Under the pieces are notes generated by a model. That model saw nothing but the letters and a program-made list of their open reading frames with translations. It made no database searches and had not been told where the DNA came from. Both the position numbers and the translations under genes were made by a program. Shown one piece after another: positions 7,947 to 15,380 of a stretch of 64,000 nt of DNA (position 1 is its first letter; each line of letters opens with the position of its first letter). This DNA comes from Methylophilaceae bacterium 11. GTDB taxonomy: Bacteria; Pseudomonadota; Gammaproteobacteria; Burkholderiales; Methylophilaceae. The DNA lies in the NCBI GenBank assembly GCA_000525025.1, contig JCKJ01000001.1, positions 496,001 through 560,000 on the forward strand, in the 5' to 3' direction.

Positions 7947-10900
7947 ATGCTGAATATTTTTATCAAAAGGCCGGTGTTGGCGATTGTGTTATCGCTGCTC
8001 ATCGTCTTTTTAGGATTTTTATCCATCCGTACGCTGGCAACTTCACAGTTCCCAGATATTGCGCCGCCACGCGTGATTGTGTCACTGGCTTACCCCGGGG
8101 CAAGTGCCGATGTATTGGTGCAGTCTTCGCTCATTACCATTGAGCGTGCCATTAACGGTGTGCCGGGCATGAAATACATTGTGTCTGACGCCACCAGTGC
8201 CGGTGAAGCGACCATTCAGGTGATTTTTGCCTTGGGTACAGACCCCAATCAGGCCATGATTAACGTGAAAACGCGTATCGACCAAGTGATGAGCCGCCTG
8301 CCAGAATTGGTGCAGTTAGAGGGTGTAGTGGTTGAGCGTGTGCAGCCAAGTATGCTGATGTACATCAACTTGTTTAGTAAAGATAAGAACGCGGACGAAA
8401 AGTTTTTATACAACTATGCCAACGTCAACGTGATTCCAGAGATACAACGTGTGAACGGGATTGCCAGTGCCAAGATTTTGGGTAGCCGCCAATATGCGAT
8501 GCGTATTTGGTTAAACCCAGACCGCATGCGCGCTTACAAAATATCCATTGAAGATGTGATGAAAGCGATTAGCGAACAAAGCATTATTGGACGTCCTGGT
8601 CGTTTAGGGCAAAGTTCCGGTATTTCTGCGCAATCTAAAGAATATGTATTGGTATACAAAGGTCGCTACAACAAGCCGGAAGAATACGAAAACATTATTA
8701 TCCGTGCCAATTCAGAAGGGGAAATCCTAAAACTGAAGGATTTGGCCAAAGTGGAGTTGGGCAGTGAGTTCTTTGATATTTACTCCAATAAAGATGGCCT
8801 CCCGTCATCTGCCATTATCTTGAAGCAGAACTACGGTAGTAATGCGAGTGAGGTGATTGAGCAAGTGAAAGCCAAAATGAAAGAGCTGAAAACTTCTTTC
8901 CCAGAAGGCATGGAATACGAAATTGATTACGACGTTTCTAAGTTCTTGGATGCTTCGATTGACAAAGTATTACACACCTTAGTAGAGGCATTTATTTTGG
9001 TGGCCTTGGTTGTATTTATCTTTTTGGGCGATTGGCGCTCGACGTTGATCCCGATTTTGGCGGTACCGGTTTCGTTGATTGGCGCATTCTTTTGTATGCA
9101 AATGTTTGGTATCACCATTAACTTGATTACCTTGTTTGCGCTGGTGCTGGCGATTGGTATTGTGGTGGATAACGCGATTGTTGTGGTTGAAGCCGTACAT
9201 GCTAAGTTTGAAGAAGATGCGCATATCACACCGTATCGTGCCACGCAGAAAGTGTTGGGCGAAATCGGTGGTGCGATTGTGGCCATTACCTTGGTGATGA
9301 CCGCGGTATTTATTCCAGTCGCCTTTATGTCAGGGCCAGTGGGTGTGTTCTATCGCCAGTTCTCGATCACGATGGCTTCTTCTATTGTGATTTCCGGCGT
9401 GGTTGCGTTGTCACTGACGCCGGTGTTGTGCGCAATGTTGCTGAAAAACAATCACGGAAAGCCGAAAAGCAGAACGCCGATTAGCTTTTTCTTAGACAGG
9501 TTTAACCGCATGTTCGACAAAATGACCGGTGGATACACGCGTTTCTTAAGCAGTATTGTGACCTTGCGTTCAGTCACCTTTATTGCGCTGGCAGCGTTTG
9601 TGTTTGGTACTTTTGTAGTGAACAAAACCTTACCTGCAGGCTTTATTCCAGGTGAAGACCAAGGCCAGATCTATGCCATTATCCAAACGCCGCCGGGTAG
9701 TACCTTGGAAGCGACAAATCAAGTAGCACGTGCCTTGCAAAAAGAAGCAGAAAAGGTTGAAGGTGTTGCCTCAGTTTCTTCACTGGCGGGCTATGAAATT
9801 CTGACCGAAGGGCGCGGTTCAAACGCAGGTACTTGTTTGATTAACTTGAAAGACTGGTCAAAACGTAAGAAATCCGTGCATCAGATTATTGAAGAGTTGG
9901 AAGAAAAAACCAAAAACTTTGGTGCTGTGATTGAGTATTTTGAACCGCCAGCGGTACCTGGTTATGGTGCAGCTTCTGGTTTGGCCTTGCGTTTATTAGA
10001 TAAAACCAATGGCACCGATTACCATGAGTTTGACAAAATCAACCAAGAGTTTATGGCGAACCTGGGCAAACGCAAGGAGTTGACTGGTTTATTCACGTTC
10101 TATGCTGCCAATTATCCGCAATATGAGCTAGAAATTGACAACAAATCAGCCATGCAAAAAGGCGTGTCTATCGGTAAAGCCATGGACAACCTGAATATCT
10201 TGATTGGTAGTACTTACGAGCAAGGCTTTATTCGCTTTAATAACTTTTTTAAAGTGTATACACAAGCCAGTCCGGAATTCCGCCGTTATCCAAGCGATAT
10301 TCTGAATTATTACGTGAAAAATGAAGAGGGTGAAATGGTGCCTTATTCTGCCTTCATGAAGCTCAAAAAAATCCAAGGCCCTAACGAGATTACACGTTAT
10401 AACTTGTACAACTCAGCCACGATTCGTGCAGTTCCTGCCAAAGGCTACACCACGGATGATGCGATTAAAGCGGTAAAAGAAGTGGCCAAAACTACCTTGC
10501 CGCATGGTTACGATGTGGGTTGGGAAGGGTTGTCATTTGACGAGGCACAACGTGGGAACGAAGCGGTAGTGATTTTTGGCATCGTATTGATTTTCGTGTA
10601 CATGGTATTGGCTGCGCAGTATGAAAGCTTCTTATTGCCATTAGCCGTGATTCTATCGCTCCCTGCTGGTGTGTTTGGTTCGTTCTTATTGCTTAAAACG
10701 CTTGGGCTTGCCAATGATATTTATGCACAGGTCGGGCTGGTCATGCTGGTCGGCTTGCTGGGTAAAAACGCGGTGTTGATTGTGGAGTTTGCCGTGCAGA
10801 AACATGAGCAAGGCATGTCGGTAAAAGATGCGGCGATTGAAGGCGCTAAAGCGCGGTTCAGACCAATTTTGATGACATCGTTCGCCTTTATTGCCGGCCT

Positions 10901-11138
10901 CATTCCATTAGTGGTTGCCACTGGTGCTGGTGCTGTCGGCAATAGAACAATTGGTACGTCTGCGTTGGGCGGCATGCTGTTCGGTACCGTATTTGGTGTG
11001 ATTTTGATTCCAGGTCTGTACTACGTATTTGCCAAAATGATTGAAGGTAAATCATTGATCAGACACGAAGAGTTTGAGCCATTAACCGAGCTATATCACT
11101 ATAGTAGTAAAGAAGAAGATGACGATGAAGACAAATAA
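7947..11138 (+). CDS. RND multidrug efflux permease (HAE1 type)
   Basis: Inner-membrane proton-driven drug exporter of the AcrB/MexB family, 1063 residues, with the usual 12 membrane segments and two large periplasmic loops. The N-terminus MLNIFIKRPVLAIVLS and the motif GDWRSTLIPILAVPVSLIG are typical. In membrane segment 4 the proton-relay pair is Asp408-Asn409 (VVDNAIVVVE), where AcrB has Asp-Asp. The partner Lys940 (GLLGKNAV) and the Arg/Thr of segment 11 (RFRPILMTS) are kept. The C-terminus is very acidic (EEDDDEDK). The outer-membrane factor gene starts 20 bases before its stop. The sequence strongly resembles pumps I recall from Bacteroidota, which suggests transfer but cannot be proved here. 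Confidence 0.95.
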   Translation: MLNIFIKRPVLAIVLSLLIVFLGFLSIRTLATSQFPDIAPPRVIVSLAYPGASADVLVQSSLITIERAINGVPGMKYIVSDATSAGEATIQVIFALGTDPNQAMINVKTRIDQVMSRLPELVQLEGVVVERVQPSMLMYINLFSKDKNADEKFLYNYANVNVIPEIQRVNGIASAKILGSRQYAMRIWLNPDRMRAYKISIEDVMKAISEQSIIGRPGRLGQSSGISAQSKEYVLVYKGRYNKPEEYENIIIRANSEGEILKLKDLAKVELGSEFFDIYSNKDGLPSSAIILKQNYGSNASEVIEQVKAKMKELKTSFPEGMEYEIDYDVSKFLDASIDKVLHTLVEAFILVALVVFIFLGDWRSTLIPILAVPVSLIGAFFCMQMFGITINLITLFALVLAIGIVVDNAIVVVEAVHAKFEEDAHITPYRATQKVLGEIGGAIVAITLVMTAVFIPVAFMSGPVGVFYRQFSITMASSIVISGVVALSLTPVLCAMLLKNNHGKPKSRTPISFFLDRFNRMFDKMTGGYTRFLSSIVTLRSVTFIALAAFVFGTFVVNKTLPAGFIPGEDQGQIYAIIQTPPGSTLEATNQVARALQKEAEKVEGVASVSSLAGYEILTEGRGSNAGTCLINLKDWSKRKKSVHQIIEELEEKTKNFGAVIEYFEPPAVPGYGAASGLALRLLDKTNGTDYHEFDKINQEFMANLGKRKELTGLFTFYAANYPQYELEIDNKSAMQKGVSIGKAMDNLNILIGSTYEQGFIRFNNFFKVYTQASPEFRRYPSDILNYYVKNEEGEMVPYSAFMKLKKIQGPNEITRYNLYNSATIRAVPAKGYTTDDAIKAVKEVAKTTLPHGYDVGWEGLSFDEAQRGNEAVVIFGIVLIFVYMVLAAQYESFLLPLAVILSLPAGVFGSFLLLKTLGLANDIYAQVGLVMLVGLLGKNAVLIVEFAVQKHEQGMSVKDAAIEGAKARFRPILMTSFAFIAGLIPLVVATGAGAVGNRTIGTSALGGMLFGTVFGVILIPGLYYVFAKMIEGKSLIRHEEFEPLTELYHYSSKEEDDDEDK

Positions 11139-12582
11139 CCACTATGTAAAATTAATCGCTTTGGGGTGCCTAAGCATGATGTTGCAGTCATGCGGCATTC
11201 CAACGCTGATATCCAAAAAAGCGGATACGCATCTGCCTGAGCAATTTACGAGTACTGCACAGCAGGCTACTAGTGCGCAGGACACTACCAACGCTGCAGA
11301 TGTGAACTGGAAAGACTTTTTTGACGACCCTAATCTGGCTAGCTTGATAGACACTGGCGTTGTGAACAATAAAGAGGTCAATATATTGTTGCAACGCATC
11401 AGTGTGGCGCAGAACGAGATCCAAGCACGCAAAGGTGAGTATTTGCCTTTTGTGAATTTTGGCGCCGGGGCCGAGATTGAAAAAGCTGCACAGTACACAC
11501 GTAACGGTGCGGTTGAGGAAAATTTGGAAATCAAAGAGGGTAAGAAATTTCCTAAGTATCTTGGCAATTATCAGTTCGGGCTCTACTCCTCTTGGGAGCT
11601 AGACGTTTGGAAGAAACTGAGAAATGCGACCAAAGTGGCGACGCTGGAATACATGGCATCCATCGAAGGTAAGAATTTCCTTGTGACTAATTTGGTGTCG
11701 GAAATTGCGCACGCCTACTACGAGCTGATCGCGTTGGATAATCAGCTGGAGAACTTGGATCAGAATATTCAGCTGCAACAAAACGGTTTGGATATTGTGA
11801 AAGAGCTGCAAAAGTACGCTAGATCCAATGCTTTAGCGGTGAAACGTTACGAGGCTGAGGTGAAGAAAAACCAAAGCAAGCGCTATGTGCTCAAACAACA
11901 AATTGTTGAGGCAGAAAACCGCATCAACTTTCTGCTGGGTAGAACACCACAGCCAATACAGCGTGCATCTATTGGGTTTATGGAGTTAAAGCCTAAACTG
12001 ATGCAAGCGGGTATCCCGTCGCAGCTGTTAGCCAATAGACCAGATATCCGCAAAGCAGAGCTGGAGTTAAAAGCGGCGAGTCTGAATATTGATGTGGCCA
12101 AAGCCAACTTTTATCCTTCATTTGCCATCAAGGCCGGGGTAGGGTTCCAAGCGTTTAATCCTAAGTACTTGCTGAGCACACCTGAGTCTTTGGCCTTGTC
12201 TTTGGCTGGCGATGTCATGGCACCGTTGGTGAATCGTAATGCGATTATTGCGCAATATAAAAATGCCAATGCGGGACAAATTCAGGCGGCGTATGATTAT
12301 GAGCAAACCATCATCAACGCCTATGCTGAAGTGGCTACCCAGTTGTCCAATATCGATAATCTGGATCAAAACTTCCAACTTAAAACCAAGCAAGTGGATG
12401 CGTTGACGCAGTCTATTGATGTAGCGAATCAGCTGTTTAAATCTGCCAGAGCGGATTATTTAGAAGTGCTGCTGACACAACGTGATGCGCTGGAAGCCAA
12501 AATGGAGTTGATTGAAACCAAGCAAAAACAGATTGTTGCCATAGTCGATCTGTACAAAGCACTAGGCGGCGGTTGGAAGTAA
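11119..12582 (+). CDS. Outer-membrane efflux channel, TolC/OprM-type lipoprotein
   Basis: Third component of the tripartite pump: a trimeric outer-membrane channel. The N-terminus carries a lipoprotein signal ending LQSC, and the body shows the repeated helical hairpins of the outer-membrane-factor family, with GRTPQPI, LLANRPDIRKAELELKAA and VAKANFYPSF segments seen in both halves of OprM/CusC-like proteins. Length 487 residues is normal. The reading frame overlaps the end of the permease gene by 20 bases (ATG at 11119 or 11125), indicating translational coupling. A strong terminator follows at 12613. Confidence 0.93.
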   Translation: MTMKTNNHYVKLIALGCLSMMLQSCGIPTLISKKADTHLPEQFTSTAQQATSAQDTTNAADVNWKDFFDDPNLASLIDTGVVNNKEVNILLQRISVAQNEIQARKGEYLPFVNFGAGAEIEKAAQYTRNGAVEENLEIKEGKKFPKYLGNYQFGLYSSWELDVWKKLRNATKVATLEYMASIEGKNFLVTNLVSEIAHAYYELIALDNQLENLDQNIQLQQNGLDIVKELQKYARSNALAVKRYEAEVKKNQSKRYVLKQQIVEAENRINFLLGRTPQPIQRASIGFMELKPKLMQAGIPSQLLANRPDIRKAELELKAASLNIDVAKANFYPSFAIKAGVGFQAFNPKYLLSTPESLALSLAGDVMAPLVNRNAIIAQYKNANAGQIQAAYDYEQTIINAYAEVATQLSNIDNLDQNFQLKTKQVDALTQSIDVANQLFKSARADYLEVLLTQRDALEAKMELIETKQKQIVAIVDLYKALGGGWK

Positions 12583-12612
12583 ACGCTAGAGATGTGCAAA
12601 GAGGGCAGTTTA

Positions 12613-12641
12613 AATAAGGCGGGTTTCCCGCCTTATTTTTT
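12613..12641 (+). terminator. Rho-independent terminator of the efflux operon
   Basis: An 11-bp perfect stem, AATAAGGCGGG and CCCGCCTTATT, with a TTT loop, followed by a T run. It ends the RND operon before nsrR. Confidence 0.9.
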
Positions 12642-12692
12642 GATTAATGCATGTTTGTATGCTTTGTTAAAATGCTACTCCTTCCTATATTT

Positions 12693-12723
12693 ACATATGT
12701 TGCATATAATATGAAACATATGT
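12693..12723. promoter_or_regulatory. Palindromic operator upstream of nsrR (probable NsrR box)
   Basis: A 31-bp near-perfect palindrome centred on base 12708. The two 15-base arms, ACATATGTTGCATAT and the complement of ATATGAAACATATGT, differ at one position. It lies 11 bases before the nsrR start codon, and a related sequence precedes hmp. NsrR proteins bind AT-rich palindromes of this size, so autoregulation is inferred. Confidence 0.7.
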
Positions 12724-12734
12724 AAGATGCACCT

Positions 12735-13163
12735 ATGCAGATCAATAAATTCACCGATTTAAGTTTAAGAGTGCTGATGTACCTTTCCAATGAGGAAGCA
12801 GGGCATGTCATCACGATTAGTGAGATTGCAGAGAAGTTTGATGCACCGAGAAACCATCTGATTAAAGTTGTCACCAATTTGAATAAGCTAGGATTTATCT
12901 TAGCAACCAGAGGCCGGAACGGTGGGTTGAAGTTAGCTAAACCATGCGCAGACATCAAGCTTGGTAATGTGCTGCAACTGTTAGAGCACGTGACGTTGAT
13001 TGATTGTAATCACCCGGTCTGCCCCATTAGAGGCGTCTGTAATTTAAAACATATTTTAGATAAAGGCTTAAGTATGTTTTATCGTGAAATGGATCAATAT
13101 TCGCTCAAAGATGTTCTTGATAATCAGACAGAAACTGCGCTGATTGCGCTGCATAGAAAGTAA
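12735..13163 (+). CDS. nsrR: Nitric-oxide responsive repressor NsrR (Rrf2 family)
   Basis: Iron-sulfur transcriptional repressor of nitrosative-stress genes. The 142-residue protein has an Rrf2 winged helix (TISEIAEKFDAPRNHLIKVV, about 27-46; wing RGRNGGLKLAKP, about 59-70) and the three cluster ligands Cys91, Cys96 and Cys102 (DCNHPVCPIRGVC), with the same numbering and spacing as E. coli NsrR. It lies directly upstream of hmp, a classic NsrR target, and both genes have a matching palindrome in front. Nitrosylation of the cluster is known to release NsrR from DNA in other species. A terminator separates the two genes, so hmp probably has its own promoter. Confidence 0.93.
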   Translation: MQINKFTDLSLRVLMYLSNEEAGHVITISEIAEKFDAPRNHLIKVVTNLNKLGFILATRGRNGGLKLAKPCADIKLGNVLQLLEHVTLIDCNHPVCPIRGVCNLKHILDKGLSMFYREMDQYSLKDVLDNQTETALIALHRK

Positions 13164-13164
13164 T

Positions 13165-13196
13165 GCAAACGGGCTAGAAGCGGTTTGCTTTTTTTT
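13165..13196 (+). terminator. Terminator between nsrR and hmp
   Basis: Stem GCAAAC (13165-13170) with GTTTGC (13183-13188) and a 12-base loop that may pair further, followed by eight or more T residues, just after the nsrR stop. Confidence 0.75.
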
Positions 13197-13205
13197 GACT
13201 TAAAA

Positions 13206-13224
13206 GTTTCATTTAATATACAAC
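13206..13224. promoter_or_regulatory. Second NsrR-like operator, upstream of hmp
   Basis: GTTTCATTTAATATACAAC, centred on 13215, matches the reverse complement of the core of the nsrR palindrome (TTTCAT, ATAT and CAACA shared in register). It is an imperfect palindrome (6 of 9 arm positions) and lies just before the GGAG ribosome-binding site of hmp, well placed to block transcription. Confidence 0.65.
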
Positions 13225-13240
13225 ATATAAGGAGATCAAC

Positions 13241-14434
13241 ATGTTATCACCTGCAGCAAAACCCTATATCGAAGCCAGTGTCCCAGTATTGAGAGAGCAT
13301 GGGCTGGCGATTACCACCGTGTTTTATAGCAATATGCTTGCAGCGCACCCTGAGTTGTACAACCTGTTCAACTTGGGCAATCAGGCCAATGGTTCACAAC
13401 AGCAATCGCTGGCTTCCGCTGTGTTTGCCTATGCAGCTAATATTGATAATCAAGCAGCGTTAACCCCAGTAATAGAGCGGATAGTACATAAGCACGTGTC
13501 GATTGGGATATTGCCAGACCACTATCCCATTGTCGGCAAGTATCTACTCGGCGCCATTAAGCAAGTGTTGGGCGATGCAGCCACGCTAGAGTTAATGGCT
13601 GCATGGGATGAGGCCTATTGGTTATTAGCTAGCGCGCTGATTGCAGCAGAGGCACGACTTTACGCAGCCAATGATGGTGTAGAACAGCAGTGGATGCAGA
13701 TGGTGGTGACCCATAAAGCACATATTACGGAGGATATGATTGCGATTACTTTAGAGCCGGAGCAGCATCAAAAGTTACCTACCTTTAAACCGGGCCAATA
13801 TGTGAGTGTGGCTGTGCATCTGGATGCGCTTAATGTGCGGCAAATCCGGCAGTATAGTTTATCGGATGTGGACGATGGTCAGCGTTACCGCATTACCGTT
13901 AAGCGAGAAAAAGGCGACGAGTTTAAACCCAATGGCATGATCTCACATTGGCTACACCAGCATGTGCGTGTCGGTAGCAAGTTAAATGTCAGCCACCCTT
14001 ACGGCACATTTGTGCCAGATTTAGATAAAGTGGAACCCATTCATTTGATCTCAGCGGGGGTAGGCATTACGCCTATGATTTCTATTTTAAAAACATTGGC
14101 AAGCAAGCAAGCTAAACGGAAAGTGGTGTTTGCGCACGCAGCGAGAACGGTACACCACATTCCACATTTAAGTGAGATAGAGCAGGCAAAGACGAACAAC
14201 CCTCAGCTAGCGCTTGCTATATTTCTCAACCAGCAGACAGATCATCAATACATTCAAGGCAGAATGGATTTAAAGACAATCGTGAGTAAGCGTGATTTGG
14301 AAGGCGATTATTATATTTGCGGGCCGATTGCATTTATGAATGACCAATGGAAAACATTGGTGGAACTAGGGGTGGATGCAAGCCGCATCAACCGTGAAGT
14401 GTTTGGGCCGGAAAGCTTAAATCATCTGCTTTAA
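13241..14434 (+). CDS. hmp: Flavohemoglobin, nitric oxide dioxygenase
   Basis: Cytoplasmic enzyme that converts NO and O2 to nitrate using NAD(P)H. The globin domain (residues 1-138) has the proximal haem ligand His85 (VHKHVSIGILPDHYP) and distal-pocket Tyr29 and Gln53, at the same numbers as E. coli Hmp. The FAD domain (about 150-255) carries RQYSLSD, and the NAD domain (about 265-397) has SAGVGITPMISIL and YYICGPIAFM. Length 397 is standard. A GGAG ribosome-binding site precedes the ATG. The upstream operator and the adjacent nsrR gene indicate induction by nitric oxide. Confidence 0.96.
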   Translation: MLSPAAKPYIEASVPVLREHGLAITTVFYSNMLAAHPELYNLFNLGNQANGSQQQSLASAVFAYAANIDNQAALTPVIERIVHKHVSIGILPDHYPIVGKYLLGAIKQVLGDAATLELMAAWDEAYWLLASALIAAEARLYAANDGVEQQWMQMVVTHKAHITEDMIAITLEPEQHQKLPTFKPGQYVSVAVHLDALNVRQIRQYSLSDVDDGQRYRITVKREKGDEFKPNGMISHWLHQHVRVGSKLNVSHPYGTFVPDLDKVEPIHLISAGVGITPMISILKTLASKQAKRKVVFAHAARTVHHIPHLSEIEQAKTNNPQLALAIFLNQQTDHQYIQGRMDLKTIVSKRDLEGDYYICGPIAFMNDQWKTLVELGVDASRINREVFGPESLNHLL

Positions 14435-14450
14435 GAACGGCTATGGTTAC

Positions 14451-14478
14451 GCATCTATAGTCCAAGCGGACTAGATGC
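14451..14478 (+). terminator. Possible terminator hairpin after hmp
   Basis: GCATCTA pairs with TAGATGC and GTCC with GGAC around an AAGC loop, with a two-base bulge. No clear T run follows, so this may be a Rho-dependent or processing structure. Confidence 0.4.
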
Positions 14479-14516
14479 TATAACTTACTGAGTAATATTG
14501 GCGCAGTACATTCAGC

Positions 14517-14551
14517 TGTTGAATCATCTTAATCGATTTAATCATTCAACA
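14517..14551. promoter_or_regulatory. Inverted repeat upstream of the PEP-CTERM gene
   Basis: TGTTGAAT (14517-14524) and ATTCAACA (14544-14551) flank a 19-base spacer that itself contains a TTAATCGATT core. The repeat ends 13 bases before the chosen start codon. It could be a protein-binding site or a 5' leader hairpin. Confidence 0.4.
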
Positions 14552-14564
14552 ATTGGAGCACATG

Positions 14565-15233
14565 ATGAGAAAAGCATTACCTTACCTATTATTAGCATTC
14601 ACGACGACAGTTTCATTTCAGGCCAATGCGGGCGTTGCCATTACAGAGGTAGCAGCATGGGGCAGCGGTAATGCGCCTTACGAGGCTGACTGGTTTGAAT
14701 TGACCAACACCGGTACTTCAGCCATTAATCTCTCAGGATGGAAAGTCGACGATAGTTCTAATGCATTTGCTTCTGCATTGGCACTGAACGGGATTACCAG
14801 TATCAGCGCCGGTCAGTCTGTTATCTTTATTGAAAGCGCAGGCGGCAGTGCAATTCCTTCATTTATCAGCACTTGGTTTGGTAGTGGCGCAGCGCCATTG
14901 GTTGGCTACTATAGCGGTAATGGTATTGGCTTGAGCACATCGGGCGATGCAGTGAACATCTTTAATGCAAGTGGTGTAGTGCAAGCCAGTGTGACATTTG
15001 GCGCATCTGATGCAACTTCACCTTATCAAACGTTTGATAATGCCGCAGGGTTAAACGGTGCAATTTCTACACTGAGCGTGATTGGCAAAAATGGTGCGTT
15101 TGTTGCGGTCAATGATGCGACTGAAATTGGCTCGCCAGGTACGATTACAGCAGTACCAGAGCCAGAGACTTATGCGCTGATGATCGCTGGCCTAGGCATT
15201 ATGGGCTTGTCTGCACGCCGTAAACAAGCATAG
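14565..15233 (+). CDS. Lamin-tail-domain PEP-CTERM exported protein
   Basis: Predicted secreted protein of 222 residues. A signal peptide (MRKALPYLLLAF, cleavage after about ANA) leads to a lamin-tail-like domain (about residues 27-150), with the typical ITEVAAWGS, DWFELTNTG, NLSGWKVDD and GQSVIFIE segments. The C-terminus is a PEP-CTERM sorting signal: VPEPETYALMIAGLGIMG followed by a basic ARRKQA tail. Exosortases recognise such tails in exopolysaccharide-producing Gram-negatives; none is encoded in this window. The ATG at 14565 is preferred because it sits six bases after GGAG; the ATG just before it and an upstream TTG fit less well. A strong terminator follows. Its role at the cell surface or in the matrix is unknown. 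Confidence 0.85.
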   Translation: MRKALPYLLLAFTTTVSFQANAGVAITEVAAWGSGNAPYEADWFELTNTGTSAINLSGWKVDDSSNAFASALALNGITSISAGQSVIFIESAGGSAIPSFISTWFGSGAAPLVGYYSGNGIGLSTSGDAVNIFNASGVVQASVTFGASDATSPYQTFDNAAGLNGAISTLSVIGKNGAFVAVNDATEIGSPGTITAVPEPETYALMIAGLGIMGLSARRKQA

Positions 15234-15291
15234 TGGTTTGCTAATTAGATGAAGTAGCTGAGTAAATAACTAAGCAGGATAAAACGATAAG

Positions 15292-15322
15292 AATGAGGTA
15301 GCGTTGCTACCTCATTTTTTTA
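15292..15322 (+). terminator. Rho-independent terminator after the PEP-CTERM gene
   Basis: Perfect 11-bp stem AATGAGGTAGC and GCTACCTCATT with a GTT loop and a T run. The A-rich 5' side could also serve the convergent gene at 15381. Confidence 0.92.
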
Positions 15323-15380
15323 CTATATTCATGATAGCGTTTACTAAACACGAGGCCAGCATAGGGCTTATTGTTAAATT

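Noticed and set aside
11142-11567. 141-codon minus-strand reading frame
   Set aside because: Antisense to the outer-membrane factor gene, no protein features.
12644-12958. 104-codon minus-strand ORF over the nsrR start
   Set aside because: Covers the operator and the well-supported nsrR coding sequence on the other strand.
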